Source: Hyphobacterium indicum (GTDB lineage: Bacteria; Pseudomonadota; Alphaproteobacteria; Caulobacterales; Maricaulaceae). Taken from it: 64,000 bases of DNA. Shown here one piece after another: positions 1 to 9,065 of this stretch. The DNA is taken from positions 124,001 through 188,000 of the forward strand of contig NZ_QBDX01000004.1 of the NCBI RefSeq assembly GCF_003129605.1. Reading direction: 5' to 3'. The position numbers were made by a program, and so were the translations under genes. Within the stretch, counting starts at the first letter, position 1; each line of letters opens with the position of its first letter. The notes beneath the pieces are model-generated. The model was not told where the DNA came from. It saw nothing but the letters and a program-made list of their open reading frames with translations, and ran no database searches.

Positions 1-939
1 GGCAGACTGACCTATTGGCTGCTCGTCATGTATGCGATTGCCGTTGGATCTTGCGGTGCCTTCGTTCTTCCGGCGCGGGATTCGGCAATCAATCGCGTGG
101 TCGAGATCGCCAACCGGTCGGGCAAGCCGATCACCCTTCAGAAAGCGGTCGTGATTGCCTCGCTGGTCCAGTTTGCCGGCCAGATCACCGGCATGGGCTT
201 TGGATATATGGCGCGGTGGACGGGGCCGGGCCCGCTGCTCTTTCTGCAGGCCGGCGGCTTCCTGCTCGGCGTTTTCGCCGCGATCGGACTGCCGCGCTTG
301 AAAGCAAGACGCACGGCGGCGACCCACGCCATGCAGGACCTGGTCGAAGGCATCAGAACGGTCTTCCGGTCACCCGTGATCGGTTCCATGACCGGCGTCA
401 TGGTGGCCGTCGGCTTCTTTGTTGTTGGTGGTGCGTTTTTCGTCGTTATTCCGGTACTGGTCCGCGATGTCTACGGTGCCGGCTATGGCACCTTGTCCAG
501 CCTGCTTGTGGTCTTCTGGATCGGCGCTTTCATCGCCAATGCCCTGCTCGCCAGAATGAGCCATATCGAGCGGCCGGGACGCGCCGTCATGCTGGCCCAA
601 TTGGTAACGGTGATCAGCCTGGGTGGTCTCGCCCTTCCGATACCGCTGGCGGGGCTTTATGCACTCGACTTCTTCTGGGGGCTGGGAGCAGGCGTGGCGA
701 TCTCGCTCAGCCGCTCCGTCGTGCAGGAAAACGCGCCAACCGAAATGCTGGCCCGTATCATGTCCGTCTATCAGCTCGGCCTGTTCGGGGGCATGCCCGC
801 TGGCGCCGCGATGATGGGATTTGTCGTTGCGGCGCTCGGACCGCGGGACTCCGTCCTCATCCCGATGGCCGGGCTGGCGCTGGTGCTGCTCCTGATCTCT
901 GTTTTCACGCCCATCCTGTCCGTGCGCCGGAAAAGCTGA
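1..939 (+). CDS. MFS transporter, EntS/MFS_3-like, 5' truncated by window edge
   Basis: The frame is open from base 1, so the start lies outside the window and only the last ~312 residues are seen. They form a very hydrophobic polytopic membrane protein with about nine alternating TM stretches. A central basic loop (LPRLKARR region) fits the linker between the two six-helix halves. The segment QENAPTEMLARIMSVYQL followed by GGMPAGA is typical of the MFS_3 (EntS-like) exporters. The likely role is proton-driven efflux of a small molecule across the inner membrane; the substrate cannot be told. The gene ends 73 bp before the peptidase gene and no terminator is seen between them. Confidence 0.8.
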   Translation, partial: GRLTYWLLVMYAIAVGSCGAFVLPARDSAINRVVEIANRSGKPITLQKAVVIASLVQFAGQITGMGFGYMARWTGPGPLLFLQAGGFLLGVFAAIGLPRLKARRTAATHAMQDLVEGIRTVFRSPVIGSMTGVMVAVGFFVVGGAFFVVIPVLVRDVYGAGYGTLSSLLVVFWIGAFIANALLARMSHIERPGRAVMLAQLVTVISLGGLALPIPLAGLYALDFFWGLGAGVAISLSRSVVQENAPTEMLARIMSVYQLGLFGGMPAGAAMMGFVVAALGPRDSVLIPMAGLALVLLLISVFTPILSVRRKS

Positions 940-1012
940 GCCAAGCTGTCAGTCAACATGGTCAGCCGTGCCCGCACGCGCGATAGTATGTTCAAACGGA
1001 AAGCATGGAGTC

Positions 1013-3283
1013 ATGACCCTCATGAATACCTTTCACACCCGCGCCCTGACCGGCGTGGCCGCTCTCGCCCTCTTGTCAGCCTGCAGCGAACCGGCTCCGG
1101 GCAACACGGCCGAACCGGAACAAGCCAGCGAAACCAGCACAGAGACCCAGAATATGAATTTGATTGCCCGCGCCCAGTCGATCACGCCGCCCGCCGCCGA
1201 ACAGCGCCCGGTCACGATTGAACAACTGGGCCGGTCCCGGACCGACGAATATGCCTGGCTACGTGATGATAACTGGCAGGAAGTGATGCGCGATCCGTCC
1301 GTGCTCAACCCGGATATCCGCGCCCATCTGGAAGCCGAGAATGCCTATTATGAAGCGGTCATGGCTCCGACCGAGGCCTTGCAGGAGCGTATATTCCAGG
1401 AAATCCGTGGCCGTATTCTGGAAGACGATTCCTCGGTTCCCGACCGCGACGGCAATTTTGAATATTATTCCCGTTTCCGCGAGGGCGGACAGTATCCAAT
1501 CTATGCGCGGCGCCCGCTTGATCCCGAAACCGGTGAAGCCGGAGAGGAGCAGATCCTGCTGGATGGCGATGCGGAGGCCGACGGCATCGAATATCTCGAT
1601 TTCGGCAATATCGACCACAGCCCGGACCACCGCTGGCTGGCCTATGGCGTCGATACCCGCGGTTCCGAATATTACGAGATCCGCATCCGCGACCTGGAAT
1701 CCGGCGAGGACGTGGCCACATTGACGGATGAGAGCACCGGGAATTTCACCTGGGCGAATGATTCCGCGACCCTGTTCTGGGTCTGGCGCGATGCCAATGG
1801 CCGCTCCAAGCAGGTCTGGCGTCAGGACCGCAGCGAATCCGAAGGCACGATGATATTCGACGAGGCGGATGACGGTTTCTTCGTCAATGTCGGACGCACA
1901 GAAGGCGACAGCTATATCGCCATCTCCACATCCGGCCACACGACCAGCGAGGTTCACCTGATCGACGCCGATAATCCGGAAGCGGAGGCCCTGCTGGTCG
2001 CCGCCCGGGAAACGGATGTCGAGTATTCGCTCACCGAAACCGGCAGCGGATTCTTTATCCTGACCAATCTGGATGGCGCCGTCGATTTCCAGATCATGCG
2101 CGCGCCCCTGGACGCGCCGCAACGTGAAAACTGGGAGACGGTGGTCGCACACCGTCCCGGCACGCTGATCACCGGCCTGATGGGATTCCGCGACTGGATG
2201 GTCCGGGTCGAGAGGGAAAACGCCCTGCCCCGCATCGTCATCCGCAATCTCAACACCGGCGAGGAGCACAATATCGCCTTCGAGGAAGAAGCCTACTCGC
2301 TGGGTATCGATGCCGGTTATGAATTTGCCACCGACGAGATGCGCTTCAGCTACGAAAGCCCGGCGACACCCGAAGAGACCTATGATTACAACATGGCGAC
2401 ACGCGAGCGTGTCTTGCGCAAGCGCCAGGAAATCCCCTCCGGTCACGATCCGGACGATTATGTCGTGCGGCGTATCATGGCTCCAGCCCATGATGGTGAG
2501 ATGATCCCGGTCACCATCCTCCATCACCGCGACACGCCGATCGACGGTTCCGCGCCGCTGATGCTCTATGGTTATGGCAGCTATGGCATCACCATACCGG
2601 CCGCCTTCCGGGTCACGCCGCTCTCACTTGTTGACCGCGGCATGGTCTATGCGATTGCCCATATACGGGGCGGTCAGGCGCGTGGCTATGAATGGTATCT
2701 GGATGGCAAGCTCGGTCTGAAGATGAACACTTTCCGCGACTTCGTTTCTGCGGGAGAAGCACTGGCCAGCGAAGGCTTCACCTCGCGCGGCAATATCGTC
2801 GCCTATGGCGGCTCCGCGGGCGGTCTGCTGGTGGGCGCAGCGATCAATCTGCAACCGGACCTGTTCGCCGGTGCGATTGCCGCCGTACCGTTTGTGGATG
2901 TGATCAACACCATGTCGGATCCCACGCTGCCGCTCACCCCGCCGGAATGGCCCGAATGGGGCAATCCGATCGAGGACGCCGAAGCCTATGACACCATCGC
3001 GGAATACAGCCCGTACGATAACATCGCGGCCATCGATTATCCGCATGTCCTGGCCACGGCCGGCCTCACCGATCCGCGCGTCACCTATTGGGAGCCGGCC
3101 AAATGGGCGGCGCGTCTTCGGGCCACGCGTGTCGATGACGGCCTGACGCTCATGCGCACCAATATGGGCGCCGGTCACGGCGGCGCTTCGGGCCGCTTCG
3201 ACAGCTTGCGCGAGACCGCCGAGAACTGGGCATTCGCCCTGATGACCGTGGGTCTTGCCGACGCGGAAGCCGAAGCCGAATAA
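1013..3283 (+). CDS. Prolyl oligopeptidase family (S9A) protease, oligopeptidase B-like lipoprotein
   Basis: This 756-residue serine peptidase is predicted to cleave short peptides, probably after basic residues as oligopeptidase B does. The catalytic triad is visible: Ser601 in GGSAGG, Asp687 in GLTDPRV and His722 in GAGHGG. The Asp-His spacing of 35 is the same as in E. coli OpdB. The N-terminal ~450 residues would form the seven-bladed propeller that gates the active site. The chosen ATG at 1013 gives a short signal peptide ending in LLSAC, with lipobox Cys24, so the enzyme is probably a lipoprotein of the cell envelope, unlike cytosolic OpdB. An upstream in-frame start at 968 would spoil the signal peptide. 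ATG at 1022 is a possible alternative. Confidence 0.88.
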   Translation: MTLMNTFHTRALTGVAALALLSACSEPAPGNTAEPEQASETSTETQNMNLIARAQSITPPAAEQRPVTIEQLGRSRTDEYAWLRDDNWQEVMRDPSVLNPDIRAHLEAENAYYEAVMAPTEALQERIFQEIRGRILEDDSSVPDRDGNFEYYSRFREGGQYPIYARRPLDPETGEAGEEQILLDGDAEADGIEYLDFGNIDHSPDHRWLAYGVDTRGSEYYEIRIRDLESGEDVATLTDESTGNFTWANDSATLFWVWRDANGRSKQVWRQDRSESEGTMIFDEADDGFFVNVGRTEGDSYIAISTSGHTTSEVHLIDADNPEAEALLVAARETDVEYSLTETGSGFFILTNLDGAVDFQIMRAPLDAPQRENWETVVAHRPGTLITGLMGFRDWMVRVERENALPRIVIRNLNTGEEHNIAFEEEAYSLGIDAGYEFATDEMRFSYESPATPEETYDYNMATRERVLRKRQEIPSGHDPDDYVVRRIMAPAHDGEMIPVTILHHRDTPIDGSAPLMLYGYGSYGITIPAAFRVTPLSLVDRGMVYAIAHIRGGQARGYEWYLDGKLGLKMNTFRDFVSAGEALASEGFTSRGNIVAYGGSAGGLLVGAAINLQPDLFAGAIAAVPFVDVINTMSDPTLPLTPPEWPEWGNPIEDAEAYDTIAEYSPYDNIAAIDYPHVLATAGLTDPRVTYWEPAKWAARLRATRVDDGLTLMRTNMGAGHGGASGRFDSLRETAENWAFALMTVGLADAEAEAE

Positions 3284-3291
3284 AGGCGTTT

Positions 3292-3317
3292 GGACCGGGT
3301 GTAAAAACACCCGGTCC
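3292..3317. terminator. Bidirectional hairpin terminator
   Basis: A perfect 11-bp inverted repeat (GGACCGGGTGT / ACACCCGGTCC) encloses an AAAA loop. It sits between the convergent ends of the peptidase gene and the TonB-like gene, 8 bp after one stop and 14 bp before the other. There is no long U-tract on either side, so termination strength is uncertain. Confidence 0.7.
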
Positions 3318-3331
3318 ACATCCGCTGTCCC

Positions 3332-3943
3332 CTAGTCGTTCAGATTGAATTCCAGGCGGGTCTGCACCCCGTGATACATTTGCGGCACGCCATCGCGGAC
3401 GCGCGGATTGTAACGCCAGCGCTCGACCGCCCGGATGGACTCCCGCGCAAAGCCGGGTGACGCACAGTCCAGAACCTGAATGTTGACCGGCGATCCTTGG
3501 ACCGTGACATCAAATTGCAGGACGCAATCGCCCTCGATCCCGCGCTCCGATTCCCGGGCAGGATAGACGGGCGGGATACGCACGAGTGGCTGCACATCCC
3601 TGTCGGATATGTTGAAGCTCGTTGGACCTTGATCGATCCTGTCGACTTCTAGGCCCGGTATGGTGCCCGCCATCATCACGAAATCATCCGTTGGCAATTG
3701 CGACGTCTGAACATCGATGGTCGGTGGCGGTGGTGGCGGCGCGACCGGGTCCACCGGCGTCAAAACGGGCGGTTGCACCGGGTCGATTGGGTCAACGCGC
3801 GGGAACAGGTCGAAGGTCAGCTCGGCGATATCCGGTCCCGGCTCGCCTTCCACCGAGATCAGATAGGCCATGAAAAAAGCCAGCGAAGCCGTGATCACGG
3901 CCGCAACTGGCAGGCTGAGTGATGTTCTCAGGATTGATTGCAT
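3332..3943 (-). CDS. TonB-like energy transducer (second copy)
   Basis: The 203-residue protein has one N-terminal TM helix (about residues 7-27), a proline-rich periplasmic stretch with a run of six prolines, and a C-terminal TonB domain with PLVRIPPVYPARESERG and AVERWRYNPRV. Such proteins pass proton-motive energy from ExbB/ExbD to outer-membrane receptors. The start at 3943 is preceded by GGGGAG, and the longer upstream frame lacks a signal or RBS. It is a paralogue of the TonB at 5634-6251. A terminator lies between it and the main operon, so it probably has its own promoter. Confidence 0.82.
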   Translation of the reverse strand: MQSILRTSLSLPVAAVITASLAFFMAYLISVEGEPGPDIAELTFDLFPRVDPIDPVQPPVLTPVDPVAPPPPPPTIDVQTSQLPTDDFVMMAGTIPGLEVDRIDQGPTSFNISDRDVQPLVRIPPVYPARESERGIEGDCVLQFDVTVQGSPVNIQVLDCASPGFARESIRAVERWRYNPRVRDGVPQMYHGVQTRLEFNLND

Positions 3944-4039
3944 CGGGCACTCCCCTAGATGTGCCCCCTGCCCCAAACATGAACTTTCCGTAAGATTACG
4001 GCAAAGTTGCGTCCGCATCATGGCCATTTGCGCAAAGAA

Positions 4040-4065
4040 AAACCCCGGTCCGAAGACCGGGGTTT
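4040..4065 (-). terminator. Intrinsic terminator of the TonB-system operon
   Basis: An 11-bp stem (AAACCCCGGTC / GACCGGGGTTT) with a four-base loop is followed on the minus strand by a T-rich tract. It lies 28 bp past the stop of the TPR gene, the last gene of the minus-strand operon. Confidence 0.85.
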
Positions 4066-4092
4066 GATGAAATGAAAACCTGACAACCGTGA

Positions 4093-5583
4093 TTATCCGG
4101 CTTCGGTTTCGCTTTCTTCGGTTTCGGCAGCCGCCTGTTCGAAGCCCGGTCCGCCGATCTGATCGCCATAGGTGTTGAAGTAAGGCTGGCAGCGCTCCGG
4201 CACCTCGACCATGGCGCGGCCCTCATCATCGAAATTGCGGGCATCACCCACAATCGTGACATTGACGAGCTCGGAATTGATCGTGATCCGGCACTCCTCG
4301 ACCTCGACCCGGATGCGCAGACGGGCGCGCTCGGATTCGGCATTGATTTCATTCTGGATGAAGGTCACCCAGCCGCTACATGTCCGCCGGCTGTAAGAAT
4401 ACTGTGTACAGCCGCGAAAAGCCTGCAGAGCGCTTTGACGATTTCCCTGTTCATACCGCACCGTGCCAAGCAGTGCCTGGGTATCACCCGGGCGGCTGAT
4501 GCCGCCGCGCGCCAGGGCCGATTCAAAGGCCGATTCAGCCTCCGCCAACCGGTTCTCCTGATAATAGGCTTCGCCGAGACGCAGATAGTCCTCGCCATCG
4601 CCGCGTTCGGCAACGGCCTCCAGAACCGGAATCGCCCGTTCATATTCGCGGGCCTGACGCCACATATTGGCAAGGATTTCCAGATTTTCGCGGGACCGTG
4701 TGACCCGGCCGGCATTCATTTCGCGTTCCAGAATCACAGCCCCCCGGTAGGGATACTCAAAATAGCTGTAATACTGGGCAAGCCGGACGAGTTCCCGCTC
4801 ATCGCTCAGCATGCCATTGAGATACATCAGCTTGTTGGCTTCAAACGCGCCGGACTCGTTATTGGTTTGCGCCATCAGCGCCACCAGTGATGTCCAGATA
4901 TTGCGTTCGCCCGGCCAGCGCTCGACCATCTGGGTGATCAGGCGGAGCTGGTCCTCGGTCCGTTCAAGCTGCTGGAAATACAAAAGCAGCATGTCGAAAT
5001 TCCGGCGTTCACGCGGACTGGCATTGTCGAACTGGTGCTGGGCATAGCGCAGTCCCTCGCGGAAGCGCTCGGCCTGTGCATAGGCTTGCGACAGAAGCAT
5101 GGCCAGGCTGGGCGTCAGATTCGCCCCTTCCGAAATCGCACGCTCCAGCTGGTTTATGCCCTCTGTATAGCGTTCGGTCACGATATATAGCTGACCGATA
5201 TTCGTCCGCAGAGAAGTCGATTCATCCGGCGTGGCCGCACCGGTGGCCAGTGCCGCTTCAAAATCGCGGATGGCGAGGTCAGTGCGGTCCTGATTGTAAT
5301 AGGCAACGCCGCGCATCCGGTAGATCACGAATTGCTCGTAGGGATTCGGTCCGCGTCCGAGGAGCGGTGTCAGCGTGTTGATCACGCAGGTCATATTATC
5401 AGCGTCGATACACTCCTGGGCCGCAAGGATCGGCTCACCCATTTGTGCAGACATGGTGCGGTCTTCTGCACTGCCCTGCTGTTCGTCATTCCGGCTTCTG
5501 CGTTGCGCATCGGCACTTGGAGCCACCGCAACGAAGGCGAATGCGGCAGCCACAATCAAGAAGGAAATCCGATTAATCATCAC
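4093..5583 (-). CDS. Exported TPR-repeat protein of the TonB cluster
   Basis: The 496-residue protein has a signal peptide (MMINRISFLI... ending ADA at about residue 26), then helical repeats of the tetratricopeptide type across residues ~90-410. Examples are DLAIRDFEAAL, YTEGINQLERAI and RLAEAESAFESAL. A TPR gene downstream of tonB is a known companion of TonB2-type clusters in Vibrio and Shewanella relatives, where it assists periplasmic coupling of the transducer. The C-terminal ~80 residues are not TPR-like and contain a Cys pair (ECRITI, ERCQPY). It starts 50 bp after the tonB stop and is followed by the terminator at 4040-4065. Confidence 0.8.
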   Translation of the reverse strand: MMINRISFLIVAAAFAFVAVAPSADAQRRSRNDEQQGSAEDRTMSAQMGEPILAAQECIDADNMTCVINTLTPLLGRGPNPYEQFVIYRMRGVAYYNQDRTDLAIRDFEAALATGAATPDESTSLRTNIGQLYIVTERYTEGINQLERAISEGANLTPSLAMLLSQAYAQAERFREGLRYAQHQFDNASPRERRNFDMLLLYFQQLERTEDQLRLITQMVERWPGERNIWTSLVALMAQTNNESGAFEANKLMYLNGMLSDERELVRLAQYYSYFEYPYRGAVILEREMNAGRVTRSRENLEILANMWRQAREYERAIPVLEAVAERGDGEDYLRLGEAYYQENRLAEAESAFESALARGGISRPGDTQALLGTVRYEQGNRQSALQAFRGCTQYSYSRRTCSGWVTFIQNEINAESERARLRIRVEVEECRITINSELVNVTIVGDARNFDDEGRAMVEVPERCQPYFNTYGDQIGGPGFEQAAAETEESETEAG

Positions 5584-5633
5584 GCTTCCTCTGCATTCCT
5601 GTTTCAGTATCCGATCGCAACGCGGAAACCATT

Positions 5634-6251
5634 CTATTCGTCCAGTTGATAATCGAGCCGTGTCTGAACACCGGTCCGAGTCTGTGCCACACCGTCCACA
5701 ATACGCGGGCTGTAGCGCCAGCGCTCGACAGCGCGGATGGAGCTCCGTTCAAACATGCTACTCGAACATTCCAGCGCAACGATATCGATCGGAGTTCCGT
5801 CCGGAGACACGTTGAACTGCATCAGACAGAAGCCCTCAATACCACGCTCGGCAGCGCGCGGCGGGTATTGCGGAGGGATCCGCACCAGCGGCTGGGCGTT
5901 CCGGTCGGAAATATTGAAGCTGACATTGCCGGAATTGAGATCCGGCGCATCGAATTCCGGAATGCTGCCCACAATGGTCGACAGGCTTTCAGACGGCAGA
6001 TCCGCAGCCTGACGCTCTACCTGCGGCGGCGGGGGCGGCGGGTCAACCTGCTGCACATCGTCAATCGAGGTGTCGCGCGCCCGGGCATCAACCTGTTCGA
6101 CCTGCGGATTGATATCAAAGCGGTATTCCGCGCCTTCTTCCTCGGGCGGAGCCTCGTCAACAAAGATCAGCGTCCGCATCAGGGTGAACAGGGCAAACGT
6201 CACAATGATCGCGATCGGAATACCGATGACAAGTCTGAAAATACTACCCAT
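5634..6251 (-). CDS. tonB: TonB-like energy transducer
   Basis: The protein has 205 residues: an N-terminal TM anchor (about residues 8-26), a short proline-rich periplasmic spacer (DPPPPPPQVE) and a C-terminal TonB domain with PLVRIPPQYPPRAAERG and AVERWRYSPRI. It is predicted to contact TonB-dependent outer-membrane receptors and be energised by the ExbB/ExbD proteins encoded just upstream. The gap to exbD is only 9 bp. It is close in size and sequence to the second copy at 3332-3943. Both have a conserved Cys pair in the C-terminal domain (FCLMQF / LECSSS here). Confidence 0.86.
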   Translation of the reverse strand: MGSIFRLVIGIPIAIIVTFALFTLMRTLIFVDEAPPEEEGAEYRFDINPQVEQVDARARDTSIDDVQQVDPPPPPPQVERQAADLPSESLSTIVGSIPEFDAPDLNSGNVSFNISDRNAQPLVRIPPQYPPRAAERGIEGFCLMQFNVSPDGTPIDIVALECSSSMFERSSIRAVERWRYSPRIVDGVAQTRTGVQTRLDYQLDE

Positions 6252-6260
6252 CAGGCGCTC

Positions 6261-6665
6261 CTAGCTTTCTTCCGAGATGTTGATTTCCTCAACACCCAGC
6301 TCGGTGAGTATCTCCTGGATATCCAGAACGGTTCCGATCGGCGCATCCTGATCGCCCTGGATCATGGCCTCGGCCCGCGGATTCTCGGACAACAACTGTT
6401 CGAGTACACCGCGCACCTGTGTAATTTCATACACATTCCGGTTGATCCAGATTTCGTCAGCCGATGTTACCGCGACCAGAAGGGTCGGCTTCATCTGCTC
6501 ACTCTGGTTCACGTCAGGCCGGAAAACATCCACGCCCGGTTCTTTCACGAATACAGCCGTCACAATGAAGAAGATCAGGAGGATGAACACGACGTCCAGC
6601 ATGGGCGTCATGTTCAGTTCGACATCTTCATCATCCGTCTGTACCCGGCTCCCACGTCGAGCCAT
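6261..6665 (-). CDS. exbD: ExbD-family proton-channel subunit (second of two)
   Basis: This 134-residue protein has the ExbD layout: a short cytoplasmic head, one TM helix (about residues 20-42) beginning NMTPMLDVVFILLIFF, and a periplasmic domain with LLVAVTSADEIWIN. The Asp in MLDVV is the conserved protonatable residue of the family. It follows the other exbD by 15 bp. The two ExbDs differ in their periplasmic parts, so they are diverged paralogues and not a recent duplication. Confidence 0.9.
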   Translation of the reverse strand: MARRGSRVQTDDEDVELNMTPMLDVVFILLIFFIVTAVFVKEPGVDVFRPDVNQSEQMKPTLLVAVTSADEIWINRNVYEITQVRGVLEQLLSENPRAEAMIQGDQDAPIGTVLDIQEILTELGVEEINISEES

Positions 6666-6680
6666 ATCTCTCTCCCCGAG

Positions 6681-7100
6681 CTAGGTGTCGTCGCCGCCGC
6701 CGCGTGCGCGCTGGATCGACACAGGAATACCGTTGGACCGCATGTCATCCCAGATCGTCGAGATCGTGCCATGCAGGGCTTCATCATTCGGCTCGATCAG
6801 CACTGCGCTTTGCGGTGCCTCGGCCCGTATCCGCTGAACCGCCGCGAGCACCCGGTCTTCACTGGTGGCACGCTGGTTCACGAATACCCGGTTCTCTGCA
6901 TCAACCTGGACCAGAATAACCGGATTGGGCTCAGTCGGCTCTGCCTCGTCATTCGGTGGCGGAGGCCGCATATCGAACCCCTGCTCCTGCAGGAAGGTCG
7001 CCGTCACGATGAAGAAGATGAGCAGGATGAACACGATGTCGAGCATCGGCGTCATGTTCACTTCGGCCTGATCATTTCCTCGGTTGGAACGTCTGCGCAT
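6681..7100 (-). CDS. exbD: ExbD-family proton-channel subunit (first of two)
   Basis: The 139-residue ExbD-type protein has the same NMTPMLDIVFILLIFF membrane helix with the essential Asp, and a periplasmic domain with VILVQVDAENRVFVN. It would form an inner-membrane stator with the ExbB encoded 4 bp upstream. Clusters of this type normally carry one or two exbD genes. The presence of two suggests a mixed ExbD dimer in the channel, which is inference. Confidence 0.9.
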   Translation of the reverse strand: MRRRSNRGNDQAEVNMTPMLDIVFILLIFFIVTATFLQEQGFDMRPPPPNDEAEPTEPNPVILVQVDAENRVFVNQRATSEDRVLAAVQRIRAEAPQSAVLIEPNDEALHGTISTIWDDMRSNGIPVSIQRARGGGDDT

Positions 7101-7104
7101 ATCG

Positions 7105-7626
7105 CTACTCCAGTTCCAGCTTGTCGGCGAGAACAGCCGTGCGGTGCTTGGCGAGCCGCTCGATCTGATTTGAGAAAATCAGACCGGACAGTGCCGCCAC
7201 CATGCCGGCCATGGTCGGGATGGTCGCGCGGGAAACCCCCGCCGACATTGCCCTTGCGTCCGACGATCCGGCCACGGCCATCACATCAAACACCTGAACC
7301 ATGCCTGTCACCGTTCCCAGAAGACCGAACAGAGGCGCAACCGCGACGAGCGTCTTGACAAGCTCGACATTGTTTTCCGCTTTCTGACGGGCTTCCGAGA
7401 TCAACTGGTCGCGGATCGCGTGAGCTGTCCACGATGTATGATCGGACCGTGCGGACCATTCCTGGAGCGCCCGCTTCGCATCGCCCGCCTGGGCGAAGAA
7501 GAAGTAGGCAAAACGCTCGAGGATAAAGGCCCACATCACGAACGTCACCGCCATGATGGCGACGAGCACAGGCCCGCCGCGATCAAGGAATTCGTTCAGT
7601 CCGCCAAGGGCTGATTGGAAATCCAT
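7105..7626 (-). CDS. exbB: MotA/TolQ/ExbB proton-channel protein (short form, ExbB2-like)
   Basis: The 173-residue protein has three TM helices: one near residues 18-38, and a pair around 100-160 that contains LVAVAPLFGLLGTVTGMVQVF, the signature of the ExbB/TolQ family. It would make the pentameric proton channel that drives TonB. It sits 14 bp downstream of the long ExbB homologue and 4 bp before the first exbD, so it is clearly co-transcribed. Confidence 0.92.
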   Translation of the reverse strand: MDFQSALGGLNEFLDRGGPVLVAIMAVTFVMWAFILERFAYFFFAQAGDAKRALQEWSARSDHTSWTAHAIRDQLISEARQKAENNVELVKTLVAVAPLFGLLGTVTGMVQVFDVMAVAGSSDARAMSAGVSRATIPTMAGMVAALSGLIFSNQIERLAKHRTAVLADKLELE

Positions 7627-7640
7627 TTTTCGGACCTCCC

Positions 7641-9044
7641 CTAAGCTGAACGGCCAGCACGCTCTTCCGCGTGACGCGCGACAATGCCTGCCGCCTGCTC
7701 TTCCAGCGTTTGCTGCACGCCGCGAGAGAAGCTCGCTGCGAAGCTATGAAGGAACAACAGCGGTATGGCAGAAACAAGGCCGAGCACCGTGGTCACAAGG
7801 GCTTCCGAGATACCGCCAGCCATGATCTTGGGATCGCCGGTACCGAAAAGCGTGATCTGGGTGAAGGTCTTGATCATGCCGGTCACCGTACCGAGCAGAC
7901 CCAGCAGCGGGGCAATACCGGCCGCCAGCTTCAGGAAGTTGAGTCCGAATTCCAGCTTCGGCACTTCCTTGAGAATGGCTTCGTCCAGCTTCATTTCGAT
8001 GACTTCCTCGGAATGATCCTTGACCGATTCATAGGCCAGCATCACGCGGCCGAGCGAATTGCCCTTCGACGGGGTCGAGCGGCGCTTCTGACCGGCAACG
8101 GCCATGGATTCCAGAACCAGCATCAGCAGGCGGAAGAGACCAAAGGCAACGCTGACTACCAGCAGACCGATGATGATCTTACCGACGATGCGGCCCTGTT
8201 CGATACGCTCGCCGAGATCAGGAATGTCCCGGTAAACCAGAAGCAGGCCACCGCGGGACGGGTCGACCGGACCGGATGTGATCTCGCCACGCTCGGCATT
8301 GTAGAGGCCCATGGCAGCACCGCGGATATTGGCCGGCGGCTGCGACGGCAGGGCCGACAGGCGGTAGCTGGCACCGACGCTCGCATTTTCCGGAAGCGCC
8401 CACTGAGTGAAATAGGCTTCTCCGCCACACGTGGCGTAGGAAACGAACACACCGACACGGGTCACAGCCGGGCTGTCACAATCCAGGTCGGACACATTCG
8501 CCGAATAGGATGCAATTTCAGCCTGGTAGATCATTTCCTCAGTGATCGACCGCCAGATCGTGTCCAGCTCGGTGCGGGTCGGCAGAACGCGGCTGTTGGA
8601 CAGGTCCAGCAGCGGTGCGGCGCGGCCCGGATGCTGGGAGCTGACCAGAGACCCCTGGATCAGCGATCCGAATTCACCGGCACTCTGGCGTGCGACGCCG
8701 AAGAGCTCACCGAATTCCCCCTGGGCGAGGCGCAATTCCTCGGCCAGCACGTCGATCTGTTGCGAATTGGCTTCGAACTCGGCTTCCAGCCGATCTGCCT
8801 GCGCTTCCAGCGCCGCCAGTTCCTGCCGGGCACCGGCGAGCAGTGACGTCTGGCGGTTCCGTTCGGAACGGAACTCGCTGAGCCGTTGCTGGTTTTCGGC
8901 CGAAGCTTCACGCACATCCGAGCGGACGCGGTCAAGCAATTGGCTGATACTCGAAACCGGTTGTTGTTGAGCCATCGCTCCACCGGCGAAAGCGGCACCG
9001 AATGCGACCGCTGCGGCAAGTGTTTTGAGATTGAATTTCATCAC
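7641..9044 (-). CDS. Long MotA/TolQ/ExbB homologue, TtpC-like
   Basis: At 467 residues this protein is much longer than a normal ExbB. A signal peptide (to about AMAQ, residue 25) precedes a coiled-coil region (residues ~30-110) and a periplasmic domain. The membrane part (about 280-460) follows, with the ExbB signature LAAGIAPLLGLLGTVTGM. This architecture matches TtpC of the Vibrio TonB2 system, which is needed together with ExbB2, ExbD2 and TonB2. Two adjacent Met codons begin the gene; either could be used. The DUF3450 gene ends 21 bp upstream. Confidence 0.85.
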   Translation of the reverse strand: MMKFNLKTLAAAVAFGAAFAGGAMAQQQPVSSISQLLDRVRSDVREASAENQQRLSEFRSERNRQTSLLAGARQELAALEAQADRLEAEFEANSQQIDVLAEELRLAQGEFGELFGVARQSAGEFGSLIQGSLVSSQHPGRAAPLLDLSNSRVLPTRTELDTIWRSITEEMIYQAEIASYSANVSDLDCDSPAVTRVGVFVSYATCGGEAYFTQWALPENASVGASYRLSALPSQPPANIRGAAMGLYNAERGEITSGPVDPSRGGLLLVYRDIPDLGERIEQGRIVGKIIIGLLVVSVAFGLFRLLMLVLESMAVAGQKRRSTPSKGNSLGRVMLAYESVKDHSEEVIEMKLDEAILKEVPKLEFGLNFLKLAAGIAPLLGLLGTVTGMIKTFTQITLFGTGDPKIMAGGISEALVTTVLGLVSAIPLLFLHSFAASFSRGVQQTLEEQAAGIVARHAEERAGRSA

Positions 9045-9065
9045 AAATTCTCCGTCAGGGCCGTA

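Noticed and set aside
5646-7358. Open frame of 570 codons antisense to the TonB/ExbD genes
   Set aside because: The minus-strand genes here are clear family members in tight operon spacing, so the antisense frame is a compositional shadow.
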